Origin: Onishia taeanensis
GTDB lineage: Bacteria; Pseudomonadota; Gammaproteobacteria; Pseudomonadales; Halomonadaceae
DNA length: 63,032 nt
Assembly (NCBI RefSeq): GCF_003268885.1
Contig: NZ_QLSX01000015.1
Location: 9,908-72,939 of the forward strand
Direction: 5' to 3'
Part shown: positions 26,006 to 35,156 of the stretch, piece after piece
How the letters are laid out: each line of letters opens with the position of its first letter
How positions within the stretch are numbered: the stretch's first letter is position 1
Notes under the pieces: generated by a model
What the model was told of the DNA's origin: nothing
What the model saw: the letters and a program-made list of their open reading frames with translations, nothing else
Database searches by the model: none
Program-made: the position numbers and the translations under genes

Positions 26006-26728
26006 GTGGAAACGCTCTCGTCCATTGGACTGATCGGCGCCCTCGTCGGCGGGCTGCTGTCGTTTTTCTCGCCCTGCACCCTGCCACTGCTGCCCGCCTA
26101 TCTGTCGGTAGTCACCGGCGGCAGTGCCGGCAAGGCGGATCGGCGCTTCGAGGCGTTGCTGCTGAGCACCTTCTTCGTCTTCGGATTCAGCGTGGTCTTC
26201 ATCCTGATGGGCCTGGGTGTGACCAGCATCGGCCAGCTTCTGCGCGGCTATCGTCAGGAGCTCAACTGGATCACCGGCAGCATTGTCATCGTGCTCGGCC
26301 TGTTCATGACCGGCGTGTTCCGACTGCCCGCCCTACAGCGCAGCTTTCAGTGGTCGCCCGAGTTGCGAGGGGGCTCCCCCATGGCAGCAACCTTCTTCGG
26401 CGTTTCCTTCGCCATCGGCTGGACGCCCTGCATCGGCCCGATCCTGGGCGCCATCCTGATGGCCACCTCGACCACCGCCAATGCCCAGGCCGGCATGCTC
26501 TATCTTGCGACGTACTCGATGGGATTGGCCCTACCCTTCCTGGCCAGCACACTGCTGCTCAACAAGTTCAGCCGCTATCGGGGCAGTCTGGGCAAGTGGA
26601 GTGCCTATGCCCGTCCGATCGCAGGCGTGATCCTGATTCTGATGGGGCTTCTGATCGTCTCAGGGACGCTAACCAGGCTCTCCAGCATGCTGGTGGACTG
26701 GTTCCCGGCCCTTGCCACCATAGGCTAA
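26006..26728 (+). CDS. CcdA-family thiol/disulfide transmembrane electron carrier
   Basis: A 240-residue, six-helix inner-membrane protein of the CcdA/DsbD family, which moves reducing equivalents from cytoplasmic thioredoxin to periplasmic partners. The two redox Cys are present in their Pro contexts: Cys24 (FFSPCTLPLLPAYLS) and Cys142 (IGWTPCIGPILGAIL). GTG start at 26006 after GAAGGAAAG. Last gene before the tRNA-Ser gene. In a metal island it may keep Cys-rich periplasmic metal proteins reduced; a cytochrome c role is equally possible. Confidence 0.9.
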   Translation: METLSSIGLIGALVGGLLSFFSPCTLPLLPAYLSVVTGGSAGKADRRFEALLLSTFFVFGFSVVFILMGLGVTSIGQLLRGYRQELNWITGSIVIVLGLFMTGVFRLPALQRSFQWSPELRGGSPMAATFFGVSFAIGWTPCIGPILGAILMATSTTANAQAGMLYLATYSMGLALPFLASTLLLNKFSRYRGSLGKWSAYARPIAGVILILMGLLIVSGTLTRLSSMLVDWFPALATIG

Positions 26729-26916
26729 ATGCTGCCTTCCTGAGACATCTTACCCTTTACACCACCCAATTCGGCACGGGTGAAACCCTACCAAGGATAC
26801 TCAGTGCGCAGTTCGTGGCACAGAACCGTAAGCTCGGGTGGCAGTGATGAGCCGGAGACCTAACAGGAGAAATTGTCCGTGCTAGTCCAACTACATCTTG
26901 TAGGAGCCAGGTACAA

Positions 26917-26938
26917 AGTATGGGCTAGAGTATGGGCT
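26917..26938. repeat. 10-bp direct repeat, two copies, near tRNA-Ser
   Basis: AGTATGGGCT at 26917-26926 and 26929-26938, period 12 bp, located 56 bp from the 3' end of the tRNA-Ser gene. Short spaced repeats like these occur next to integrase attachment sites, but no integrase gene is present here. Recorded as possible remains of an island junction. Confidence 0.45.
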
Positions 26939-26954
26939 GATAGAATTTAGACAT

Positions 26955-26980
26955 AAAAAAAGCCGCTGAAATCAGCGGCT
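26955..26980 (-). terminator. Intrinsic terminator after tRNA-Ser
   Basis: Minus-strand hairpin AGCCGCTGA/TCAGCGGCT (26961-26980) followed by a run of six T (26955-26960). It lies 14 bp beyond the tRNA 3' end and fits as its terminator. Confidence 0.9.
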
Positions 26981-26993
26981 TATCTTTGTTTGG

Positions 26994-27083
26994 TGGCGGA
27001 GGGACAGGGATTCGAACCCTGGGTAGGTATTAGCCTACGCCGGTTTTCAAGACCGGTGCATTAAACCGCTCTGCCATCCCTCC
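26994..27083 (-). tRNA. serT: tRNA-Ser (anticodon UGA)
   Basis: A 90-nt class II tRNA with encoded CCA. The acceptor stem pairs GGAGGGA with TCCCTCC. The anticodon loop reads CTTGAAA, giving UGA, which decodes UCA serine codons. The long variable arm (GTAGGCTAATACCTAC) and T-arm GGTTCGAATCC are standard. The 3' end faces the metal island, as expected if the island had used it as an integration site. Confidence 0.96.
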
Positions 27084-27177
27084 GGCTTACGGATGCATAT
27101 ACTACCAGCTTCGCTTGATTCGTCAAGAGGCAGTTTGCGATCAATGCGTTACGACACAATGTCGCAACGGCCTGTGC

Positions 27178-28893
27178 CTAATAGTAGAGGCGCAGACCGA
27201 CCCGGGTGATCTGATTACCGCGCATTTCGCTGACGACCCAGTGGAAGCCGTGCCAATCCACGTCATCGCCCACTACCGGATGCCCGCCGACGCGCAGTGA
27301 CACGTATTCACCCAGCGTCATCTCCTGTTCACCGGGGCTTAACGTCAGGCCATAGGCCTCGGCCACGTCCGACATCAAGGCATCACCTTGCAGGGTAAAG
27401 GTGCCAAAGAAGGCGCGGGCGCGCTCAAGGTGAGCATCGCCATTGAAAAGACGATTCAGGGCCGGCAGGTCATCACTTCGGCCGATGACGCAGACCACAT
27501 CTCCCTCACGTAGCCGAGTGCTGCCCTTGGGATGCAGCATCACATGCTGACGAAACATGGCCGAGATCAGAGCCCCCGAAGGAAAACGCAGCAGACGAAT
27601 CGGCACATCGTTCAGGGCCTGATCCTCGACCTTATAGACGAACATTTCATAGTCGTTCTCCGGCAATACGCCGAGCGGTCCGCGGCGGTTCGGCGTGATC
27701 GTGGCGGGGACCTCGACCTTCATCCATCGTGCCATGAAGGGCAATGAGCCGCCCTGAATCAGCAGCGACAGCAGCACCACCGCAAAAGCGACATTGAAAT
27801 ACAGCGAAGCGTTCTCGACGCCGCCGATAACCGGGAAGATGGCCAGCACGATCGGCACAGCACCACGCAGCCCCACCCAGGAAATGAAACCGACTTCCCG
27901 CCAGCGAAACTTGAAGAAAGGCTTGATCGCGATCAGTACCGCCAGCGGACGCGCCACGAAAATCAGCGCGAGCGCGACCATCAGCGACGGTAGCGCGAAC
28001 TCGAATACCTCACTTGGGTTAACCAGAAGCCCCAGCACCAGGAACAGCCCGATCTGGCTGAGCCATGCCAGGCCGTCGTGGACTGGCAGGATGAAATCAA
28101 GATGGCGCCCTGGCTGATTGCCAATCATCAGCCCCGTTAAATAGATGGCGAGGAAGCCGCTACCGCCCAGCCAACTGGTGGCGCCGAACACAAAGAAACC
28201 GAGTGCCAGCGCCAGCAGCGAATAAAGCCCCGGTGCCAGGTCCAACCAGCGCAGCAGGCGCGCGATGCACCAGCCGGCCCCCAGGCCGATCGCCAGGCCC
28301 AGGCCAAACTGGGACAGCAGGAACATCAGGGTGCCGGTCACGCCCCCCAGATCACCGACCAGCAGTTCGACCAGTGTCAGCGTCAGGAAAATCGCCATTG
28401 GGTCGTTGGTGCCGGATTCGATTTCGAGCGTGGCCCCCACCCTCTCGTTCAGGTTGATGCCCTGACCGCCAAGCATCGAAAACACGGCCGCGGCATCGGT
28501 AGAGCCGACAATGGCCCCGACCAGCAAGCCCTGGATCAGGGTAAGGTCGAAGACCCACATGGCAATCAGCCCCACCACGCCACTGGTGATGAAAACACCC
28601 AGGGTGGCAAGCGACAATGCAGGCTTGAAGCCCACGCGGAAGGTTTTCAAACGGGTGCGCAGGCCACCATCGAGCAGGATCATGGCGAGCGCCAGGTGGC
28701 CGATCAGAAAGGCCAGGGAGTAGTCATCGAACTTGATGCCCAGTACCCCTTCCTCGCCGGCAAGCATGCCAAGGCCGAGAAAGATAACCAGCAGAGGAAG
28801 CCCAAACAGGGTGGACAGGCGGCTTGCGAGGATGCTCAAGGCAATCAAAAAACCACTGAGCAGAAAGAGGGTGTTGATGCTGTCCATGATCAT
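27178..28893 (-). CDS. nhaP2: K+/H+ antiporter NhaP2 (CvrA)
   Basis: A 571-residue CPA1-family antiporter. The first about 400 residues make 12-13 helices, with the ion-site GTNDPMAIFLTL (Asn-Asp pair) and VGSTDAAAVFSML. A TrkA-C domain (about 415-490; RLREGDVVCVIGRSD) and a C-terminal CorC/HlyC-type domain regulate transport. Start 28893 or Met3 (28887). It swaps cytoplasmic K+ for protons, useful in fluctuating salinity. First housekeeping gene after the tRNA. Confidence 0.92.
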   Translation of the reverse strand: MIMDSINTLFLLSGFLIALSILASRLSTLFGLPLLVIFLGLGMLAGEEGVLGIKFDDYSLAFLIGHLALAMILLDGGLRTRLKTFRVGFKPALSLATLGVFITSGVVGLIAMWVFDLTLIQGLLVGAIVGSTDAAAVFSMLGGQGINLNERVGATLEIESGTNDPMAIFLTLTLVELLVGDLGGVTGTLMFLLSQFGLGLAIGLGAGWCIARLLRWLDLAPGLYSLLALALGFFVFGATSWLGGSGFLAIYLTGLMIGNQPGRHLDFILPVHDGLAWLSQIGLFLVLGLLVNPSEVFEFALPSLMVALALIFVARPLAVLIAIKPFFKFRWREVGFISWVGLRGAVPIVLAIFPVIGGVENASLYFNVAFAVVLLSLLIQGGSLPFMARWMKVEVPATITPNRRGPLGVLPENDYEMFVYKVEDQALNDVPIRLLRFPSGALISAMFRQHVMLHPKGSTRLREGDVVCVIGRSDDLPALNRLFNGDAHLERARAFFGTFTLQGDALMSDVAEAYGLTLSPGEQEMTLGEYVSLRVGGHPVVGDDVDWHGFHWVVSEMRGNQITRVGLRLYY

Positions 28894-29053
28894 CCGTGGT
28901 CAAGCCAAACCAGCATGTATTATGTCACAGCCACGTGAAGCCAGCGACGTACTCACGCGGCAGCGGGTGGCTCATACATGCTCAAGAGGGATAAACTACT
29001 ACCGAATTGGCCGATGGGCCCGACAAACCCTTTGCCTTGGGAGTCCTCAGTTG

Positions 29054-30280
29054 ATGACAACGTGTTCGATGCTGCCATTCAGGCGCACCGCCCGACTCAC
29101 GAGGCTGATGCTAGCCATGCTGCTGGCGGCGACATTGGCGATCGCTCCCGCCTGGGCCCAGTCGGCCGACGACAAGACGCAGACTCAAGCGCCGTCGGCT
29201 TCAGACGAAGCCTCGACAGAAGCGTCGCCGCAACCCTCTCCGCAATCCTTGCCTGGCGAGGCCGCAAGCGGCGACTCACCGAGTGCATCCAAACAAGATG
29301 CCCCCTCCGGCAGTGAGCCCAAGACAACGGAGACAGTCATCGAAGTTCCCTCGGTGGTGCAGGGGTCTCCTGAACCCATAGAGCCGCCGCCGACACGCGA
29401 ATTGCGCTTGGTGCTCGACTGGTACCCATCGCCCCAGCACGCCGCTCTGCTGATTGCAAAGGCGCATGGTGAACTCAAGCGTCGTGGAGTGTCGCTGACC
29501 ATCACCACCCCGGCTGACCCCAGCGTGCCGGCGAAACTGGTGGCAGCCGGACGTGCCGATCTGGCGGTAGGACGCGAGCCGCAACTGCACATGCTGATCG
29601 ACAAGGGACTACCGCTGGTGCGTGTCGCCACCCTGATTGACACCCCGCTTTCTTCCCTGATCGTCCGTGAAGACAGCGACATCACCGACATCACTGACCT
29701 GGCGGGCAAGACCCTAGGCTATGCCTTTCAGGACAGCATCAACCCCGTACTTGCGACGATGCTGAATCATCACGGCATGACGTTAAACGACGTAACGCTC
29801 GAGAAAATCGACTTTGCCATGGTGCGCGCACTTGCCGAGAAGAGCGTCGACGCATTAATTGGCGCACCTCGCAACGTCATACCGGCGCTGCTCGGCCAGG
29901 AAGGCGTTCCCACCCGCCGCTTCCTCCCCGAGGAGCACGGCCTGCCGCTGCATGACGGCCTGGTACTGATCGCCAACCGGGACCACCTGAATGCCAAGCG
30001 CGATGACATCGACCATTTGCTTGGTGCTCTCGAGGAGGCCACCAATTGGATGATCAACCACCCGGATGAGGCTTGGGCCCTGCTCGTCAATCAGGAGCCA
30101 AGCCTTGAGAGCGACGCCAATCAGCAAGCCTGGGAGGCAAGCCTTAGACGCATGTCGCCAAGCCCAGCCATGCTGAATGACAGTCGCTACGCCAGTTTTG
30201 AACACTTCCTGAAGAAAAAGGCATTCATCGACGAGATCACTTCGTTAAAACGTCTCGCCGTGGACCCTGGCTCGTCGTAA
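29054..30280 (+). CDS. NMT1/ThiY-type ABC substrate-binding protein
   Basis: A 408-residue exported protein. The signal peptide (RLMLAMLLAATLAIAPAWA, cleaved before Q) is followed by a Ser/Pro/Glu-rich linker of about 70 residues and an NMT1-like periplasmic binding fold (LRLVLDWYPSPQHAALLIAK; VAAGRADLAVG; DLAGKTLGYA). The LDWYPSPQHA wording resembles pyrimidine-precursor binding proteins (ThiY), but no permease or ATPase lies next to it. GGGAG precedes ATG 29054; upstream extension of the frame is non-coding. The long linker is unusual. Start may also be Met6. Confidence 0.8.
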   Translation: MTTCSMLPFRRTARLTRLMLAMLLAATLAIAPAWAQSADDKTQTQAPSASDEASTEASPQPSPQSLPGEAASGDSPSASKQDAPSGSEPKTTETVIEVPSVVQGSPEPIEPPPTRELRLVLDWYPSPQHAALLIAKAHGELKRRGVSLTITTPADPSVPAKLVAAGRADLAVGREPQLHMLIDKGLPLVRVATLIDTPLSSLIVREDSDITDITDLAGKTLGYAFQDSINPVLATMLNHHGMTLNDVTLEKIDFAMVRALAEKSVDALIGAPRNVIPALLGQEGVPTRRFLPEEHGLPLHDGLVLIANRDHLNAKRDDIDHLLGALEEATNWMINHPDEAWALLVNQEPSLESDANQQAWEASLRRMSPSPAMLNDSRYASFEHFLKKKAFIDEITSLKRLAVDPGSS

Positions 30281-30310
30281 GCATTACCGTTCACCATCAG
30301 GAAGGGCCAT

Positions 30311-31747
30311 ATGACCAAGGTTTTTCTGGATCTGGAAACCACCGGGACACGCACCACTCGGGATAGAATCACCGAGATCGCCGCCCTGAAGGTTGAAGAA
30401 GACTGTGTGGTGGAGCGGTTCGTGCAGCTGGTCAACCCGGGCCAACCGATTCCCGCGCAGATCCAGCGCCTGACCGGCATTTCGGATGCGATGGTGGCAG
30501 ATGCCCCACGCTTTGCTGACCTGGCCGACGCCTTGCGCGACTTTCTCGGTGACGCCGAACTCGTCGCGCATAACATGCGCTTCGACTACGGCTTTCTGCG
30601 CAACGAGTTTGCTCGCGCTGATATCTCTTTTCGCGCCTCGACGATCTGCACCCTCAAGCTGTCCCGGCGCCTGGCGCCCGAACACCCACACCACAACCTG
30701 GATGCCTTGATCGAACGTCACGGACTTACCGGCCATCAGCGTCACCGAGCCGAAGGCGATGCCGAGGCGTTGCTCGCACTTTGGCAGCACTGGCAACACC
30801 AGGTGGATGGCGATCACTTCGCCTCCCTGATCGCTGGTCAGCGACGTATGCCGAGCCTGCCAAACCAGCTCGACCCCGGTTTACTGCAGGAGATCCCTGA
30901 ACGCCCCGGGGTCTATCTGTTCTATGGGCACAATCGCTTGCCGCTCTATATCGGCAAGAGCGTCAATCTGCGTGCCCGGGTGTTGTCGCACTTCCATGAC
31001 GACCTGAGTCAGGACCGCAAGATGCGGCTCACCCAGCAGATTCAGGATCTGGAGTGGCAGGAGACGGCAGGCGATCTGGGGGCCCAGCTTCTCGAAGCAC
31101 GGTTGATCAAGACCCAGCTTCCCATCATGAATCGTCGGCTGCGTCGCCAAGGCCGGCTGATGGGTTGGCAATGGCCGCAAGGCGAGAAGGCGCCGAGGCT
31201 GGTGGCGGCTGAGGAAATCACGACGCACCCGCAGGTACCGTTGTACGGCCTATTTCGCGCCGCCAAAGAGGCACGGCAGGCACTCAAGCAAATCGCCGAG
31301 CACCATGGGCTCTGCCCGCGCCTGTTGGGACTGGAAAAGGGACGCGGGCGCTGCTTCTCGAGCCAACTGGGGCGCTGTCGTGGCGCCTGCCACGGCGAAG
31401 AACCCAGAGACGTCCACGACGCTCGCGCTCGGGAGGCCCTGGAAAGGCTACGGGTGCAGCACTGGCCCTGGCCCGGCCGAGTCGCCATCGGCGAGGGTAC
31501 CGCTGCCAATGCCGAGGGCACGCTGGCTTGGCACCTGGTCGATCATTGGTGCTATCTGGGCAGCGTCGAAACCCTGGATGAAGCGTCTCTGGCGGCACTC
31601 GACGACCAGCCGGTTGCCTTCGATATCGACACCTACAAGATCCTCAGCCGCGCCCTGGGTAAACACAGGGATGGGGACAAAGCCGATGCATCGCTGACAA
31701 TTCACCGGCTGGACAGCGACGATGCCCCTCAGCCGCGAGAGGACTAA
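30311..31747 (+). CDS. DnaQ-like exonuclease fused to Cho/UvrC GIY-YIG nuclease
   Basis: A 478-residue, two-nuclease fusion. Residues 1-165 are a DEDDh 3'-5' exonuclease (FLDLETTG with Asp7/Glu9; HNMRFDYGF; HRAEGDAEALL). Residues about 197-275 are a GIY-YIG domain (PGVYLFYGHNRLPLYIGKS; NLRARVLSHF) as in Cho and UvrC. A Cys-rich segment follows (LCPRLLGLEKGRGRCFSSQL), as in Cho. Probably acts in nucleotide excision repair by nicking and trimming damaged strands. Stand-alone gene with GAAGGGCC upstream. Confidence 0.9.
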   Translation: MTKVFLDLETTGTRTTRDRITEIAALKVEEDCVVERFVQLVNPGQPIPAQIQRLTGISDAMVADAPRFADLADALRDFLGDAELVAHNMRFDYGFLRNEFARADISFRASTICTLKLSRRLAPEHPHHNLDALIERHGLTGHQRHRAEGDAEALLALWQHWQHQVDGDHFASLIAGQRRMPSLPNQLDPGLLQEIPERPGVYLFYGHNRLPLYIGKSVNLRARVLSHFHDDLSQDRKMRLTQQIQDLEWQETAGDLGAQLLEARLIKTQLPIMNRRLRRQGRLMGWQWPQGEKAPRLVAAEEITTHPQVPLYGLFRAAKEARQALKQIAEHHGLCPRLLGLEKGRGRCFSSQLGRCRGACHGEEPRDVHDARAREALERLRVQHWPWPGRVAIGEGTAANAEGTLAWHLVDHWCYLGSVETLDEASLAALDDQPVAFDIDTYKILSRALGKHRDGDKADASLTIHRLDSDDAPQPRED

Positions 31748-32520
31748 TCGAGCGACTCGATAAACTCGCTCACGGACCGCTGGAAGGCCGTGGGTTGCTC
31801 GGCATGCAGCCAGTGACCGGCATCCAGGGTCGCAATCTGCGCTGACGGCAATACCTCTTTAACCGCCGGCACCAGGTCATCGGTCACGTAATTCGAACGT
31901 CCGCCGCGCAGCAGCAGGCTCGGGCCTTCGAAGGCGCCCTGCCCGGCCGGCTCGCCACGAATGTCTTCATACCCCGCCTCGATCTGATCGAGCCCGATCC
32001 GCCAGCGCATGCCGCCCGCCTCATCACGCTCCAGGTTGGTCGCCAGAAACATGCGAATCGCTTTTTCGTCGATGTACTCGGCCATCAAGGCGTCGACCTC
32101 ACGGCGGTTGGCCGGGTCGCTTGCCTCGACATGGCGCAATGCCTTGAAGATCTCATCGTGACCGTGGTCGTAGGTGACCGGGGCGATATCGGCGATGATC
32201 AGCGAGGCAACGCGCTCAGGCGCCAGGCGCGCCAGGCTCATGGCAACCTTGCCACCCATCGAGTGCCCCAACAGATGACAGCGTGCGATCTCCAGGCGGT
32301 CCAGCGCCGCCAGCACATCCTCGGCCATGGCCTGGTAGGCCATGCCTTCCAGATGCGGCGATCGTCCGTGATTTCGCAGGTCCAGCGCCACCACTCGGTG
32401 GCGACGCTCCCACTGTTTGACGTGAGAACGCCAGTTGTCGGCGCTGCCCAGCAGGCCATGAATGACCACCAGCGGCGTGCCTTCTCCGCCGCTGTCGAGG
32501 GTATGCAATTCCGCTGTCAT
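31744..32520 (-). CDS. ybfF: Alpha/beta hydrolase, YbfF-like esterase
   Basis: A 258-residue serine hydrolase. Oxyanion region HGLLGSADNW (21-30), nucleophile elbow GHSMGGKVAM with Ser87, catalytic His236 in DAGHWLHAEQP. YbfF-type enzymes hydrolyse short acyl or palmitoyl-CoA-like esters in vitro; physiological role unclear. Convergent with the nuclease gene, sharing 4 bp at their ends. Confidence 0.88.
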   Translation of the reverse strand: MTAELHTLDSGGEGTPLVVIHGLLGSADNWRSHVKQWERRHRVVALDLRNHGRSPHLEGMAYQAMAEDVLAALDRLEIARCHLLGHSMGGKVAMSLARLAPERVASLIIADIAPVTYDHGHDEIFKALRHVEASDPANRREVDALMAEYIDEKAIRMFLATNLERDEAGGMRWRIGLDQIEAGYEDIRGEPAGQGAFEGPSLLLRGGRSNYVTDDLVPAVKEVLPSAQIATLDAGHWLHAEQPTAFQRSVSEFIESLD

Positions 32521-32605
32521 GAGATCTCCTCTATCGATGAGGGACGGTGAACGTCAGTGAAAGCCCGTGAAAGACATAAAGCAAAGCCGGTAACCGTCCC
32601 AGGCG

Positions 32606-33280
32606 TCACCTGGCCATTGCCGGATCGCGATCGCGTTGCCCCGTCCAGGCCACCAGACGGCGACTCAGCCAGCCAAGCAGCAGACCGTAAAGCGGCAGGA
32701 ACAACAGCAGGCTGATGCCGAGCTTGATGCTGTAATCGACCCAGGCAATTTCCGGCCAGTTTTCGGCCATGAAGGCATCCGGGCTTTCGTGGAAGGCGAT
32801 CGAGAAAAAGGCGAAGGTGTCCGCCAGATTGCCAAACAGCGTCGACACCGCCGGTGCGACCCACCAGGCACGCAGGCGCCGCAACCGGTCGAAGACCTGA
32901 ATATCCATCAACTGGCCCAACACATAGGCCATGAAACTCGCCAGGGCAATGCGCCCCACGAACAGGTTCCACTCCGTCAGAGCCCCGAATCCAGCAAAAC
33001 TGCCCTGAGGGAAGATCACCGACACGCCGTAAGACACCAGCAGCGCCGGTAGCATCACCCGGGCAATGATCATTCGCGCCGGCCCCTTGCCAAAGAGTCG
33101 CACCGTCAGATCAGTGGCAAGAAAAATGAACGGGAAGCTGAACGCGCCCCAGGTGGTATGGAAACCAAACAGCGTGAAAGGCAGTTGAACGAGATAGTTG
33201 CTGGCGGCAACCACCGTAATATGAAATGCCACCAGAATGGCCATGCAGCGGCTGGCTTGGGCGGGGGTCAACGTGAACAT
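32606..33280 (-). CDS. yhhQ: 7-deazaguanine precursor transporter YhhQ
   Basis: A 224-residue, six-helix vitamin-uptake-type protein (COG1738). Typical elements are NYLVQLPFTLFGFHTTWGAF, FIFLATDLTVRLFG and VSTLFGNLADTFAFFSIAF. Homologues import preQ0/preQ1 for queuosine synthesis. AAAAAGGTG precedes ATG 33280. It follows the alanine symporter on the same strand but beyond a strong hairpin, so probably has its own promoter. Confidence 0.9.
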   Translation of the reverse strand: MFTLTPAQASRCMAILVAFHITVVAASNYLVQLPFTLFGFHTTWGAFSFPFIFLATDLTVRLFGKGPARMIIARVMLPALLVSYGVSVIFPQGSFAGFGALTEWNLFVGRIALASFMAYVLGQLMDIQVFDRLRRLRAWWVAPAVSTLFGNLADTFAFFSIAFHESPDAFMAENWPEIAWVDYSIKLGISLLLFLPLYGLLLGWLSRRLVAWTGQRDRDPAMAR

Positions 33281-33328
33281 CGGTCACCTTTTTGGAAAAC
33301 GGAGGGGTGAGGGAACCCTCGAAACACA

Positions 33329-33356
33329 GGGCGCCACGGCATAAGCCGTGGCGCCC
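33329..33356 (-). terminator. Strong hairpin after the alanine symporter gene
   Basis: A perfect 12-bp stem GGGCGCCACGGC/GCCGTGGCGCCC with a 4-base loop (33329-33356). On the minus strand it is followed by TGTGTTTC, a weak T-rich tail. Placed 46 bp after the symporter stop; likely its terminator. Confidence 0.7.
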
Positions 33357-33402
33357 TTCGTGCAGATCAGTATACCCGCTCACCCGAAGGGGTGAAACGC
33401 GC

Positions 33403-34899
33403 TTAGCGCGCCTGAGCGGGCTGGTTGCTCTCGGATGTGGCCGAGGCATCGCGCTCGGGCCAAGCCTTGGGATCAACCTTGCCGGCAAGCTTGGGGAAGC
33501 GGCGCGGATCAAAGACCGGCTCCACGCCGGCGCGCATCTGGCGGTCGTAATCCTTGAACAGCGCCACGGCCAGCGGCGACAACAGCAGAATCGCCACCAG
33601 GTTGATCAGCGCCATCATGCCCATCGACAGGTCGGCGAAGCCCCAGATGGCCTTCAGGCTACTCACCGAGCCGATCATCACCATTGCCAACACCGCCAGG
33701 CGGTAAATAAATACCGCAGTACGTGCGCGGCGCGGACCGGCCAGATACTCGATATTGCTCTCGCCATAGGAGTAATTGGCAATCACCGAGGTGAAGGCGA
33801 ACAGCAGGATGGCCACAGCGATGAACATGCCACCCCAATCGCCCACGTGAGAAGACAGCGCCATCTGAGTGAGCTGAATGCCGTTGGGTGAATCACCGCT
33901 GTCCATCATCGGGCCGGAGATGATGATGATCGCCGCCGTCGCGGTGCAGATCACCAGAGTGTCGAGGAAGACCCCAAGCATCTGGATGAAGCCCTGGGCC
34001 GCCGGATGGTTCGGTGTCGTGCTGGCGGTCGCAGCGGCATTGGGCGCCGAGCCCATACCGGCTTCGTTGGAGAACAGGCCGCGCTTGATGCCCTGCATCA
34101 TGGCCTGTGCCACGGCATAGCCCACCGCGCCACCAGCGGCTTGCTCGATGCCAAAGGCACTGCGCAGGATGGTCATGATCGCACCCGGCAGTTCGGACGC
34201 ATTCATTGCCACCACGACCAGGGCCAGAGCGAGATACAGCACCGCCATCAGCGGCACGATCAGCTCGGCAACCTTGGCGATCGATTTCAGTCCACCGAAA
34301 ATGATCGGCGTGACGACCACCACCAGGGCCACACCCACAATCCAGGTCGGCACTTCAAAGGCCTGCTCCATGGCAAGTGCAATGGAGTTGGCCTGCACAC
34401 TGTTGAAGGCAAGGCCGAAAGCGATGATCAGGCACACCGAGAATGCCGTAGCCAGCCAGCGGGAGCCGAGCCCACGCTCAATATAGTAGGCCGGACCACC
34501 GCGAAACGTCTGGTCACCGTGATTGACCTTATAGGCCTGTGCCAGGGTCGACTCGACGAAACTGGTCGACATGCCGACGATGGCCGTCATCCACATCCAG
34601 AAGACAGCGCCGGGACCACCGAAGTAGATCGCGACCGCCACACCGGCCAGGTTGCCAGTACCCACCCGCGCAGCCAGGCTGGTCGACAGGGCCTGGAAGG
34701 AAGAGATGCCTTCGCCGCCTTCACGAGAGCGCCTGAGCAGCTTGAACATGTGACCGAAATAACGGAACTGAACGCCGCCGGTCATGATGGTGAATAGCAG
34801 ACCGGCACCGATCAGTAGATAGATCAGCACGCTGCCCCAGATCAGGCCGTTGCCGGCGCTGACCAGTTGGGTAAAGAGATCAGAGAATGAAACATCCAT
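33403..34899 (-). CDS. Alanine/glycine:cation symporter (AGCS family)
   Basis: A 498-residue, about 11-helix Na+-coupled transporter of small amino acids. AGCS signatures are seen: SLAARVGTGNLAGVAVAIYF, GGPGAVFWMWM, FRGGPAYYIERGLGSRW and LFSNEAGMGSAPNAAATA. The start at 34899 (MDVSFSDLF) matches family N-termini; the frame to 34965 lacks a site. Likely takes up alanine or glycine using the sodium gradient. Monocistronic; divergent from nhaC. Confidence 0.92.
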   Translation of the reverse strand: MDVSFSDLFTQLVSAGNGLIWGSVLIYLLIGAGLLFTIMTGGVQFRYFGHMFKLLRRSREGGEGISSFQALSTSLAARVGTGNLAGVAVAIYFGGPGAVFWMWMTAIVGMSTSFVESTLAQAYKVNHGDQTFRGGPAYYIERGLGSRWLATAFSVCLIIAFGLAFNSVQANSIALAMEQAFEVPTWIVGVALVVVVTPIIFGGLKSIAKVAELIVPLMAVLYLALALVVVAMNASELPGAIMTILRSAFGIEQAAGGAVGYAVAQAMMQGIKRGLFSNEAGMGSAPNAAATASTTPNHPAAQGFIQMLGVFLDTLVICTATAAIIIISGPMMDSGDSPNGIQLTQMALSSHVGDWGGMFIAVAILLFAFTSVIANYSYGESNIEYLAGPRRARTAVFIYRLAVLAMVMIGSVSSLKAIWGFADLSMGMMALINLVAILLLSPLAVALFKDYDRQMRAGVEPVFDPRRFPKLAGKVDPKAWPERDASATSESNQPAQAR

Positions 34900-35156
34900 G
34901 GTAACGCTGGGCACCCTGTGTCGTGTTGGTGCCCGCCATTCTTCATAGAATGGATTTATGCGCAAGTATCTCCATGAAACGAGGTTTCTTGTCGCCCATC
35001 CGCCAGGCTTTCACGTATCCGCCCTATTTTTTACTGTGGCTACCTTTCGTGTCTTTCTCCCACCCCGCCACTCGGGCATAATCCGCGCCCCAGTGCCGCT
35101 GTATCATTCTCTTCTATAAAAAATCGCGCCCTGCGCCCGACACGATATCAATCATC

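Noticed and set aside
33281-33402. preQ1 riboswitch before yhhQ
   Set aside because: The strong hairpin fits a terminator for the symporter; no preQ1 aptamer core was recognised.
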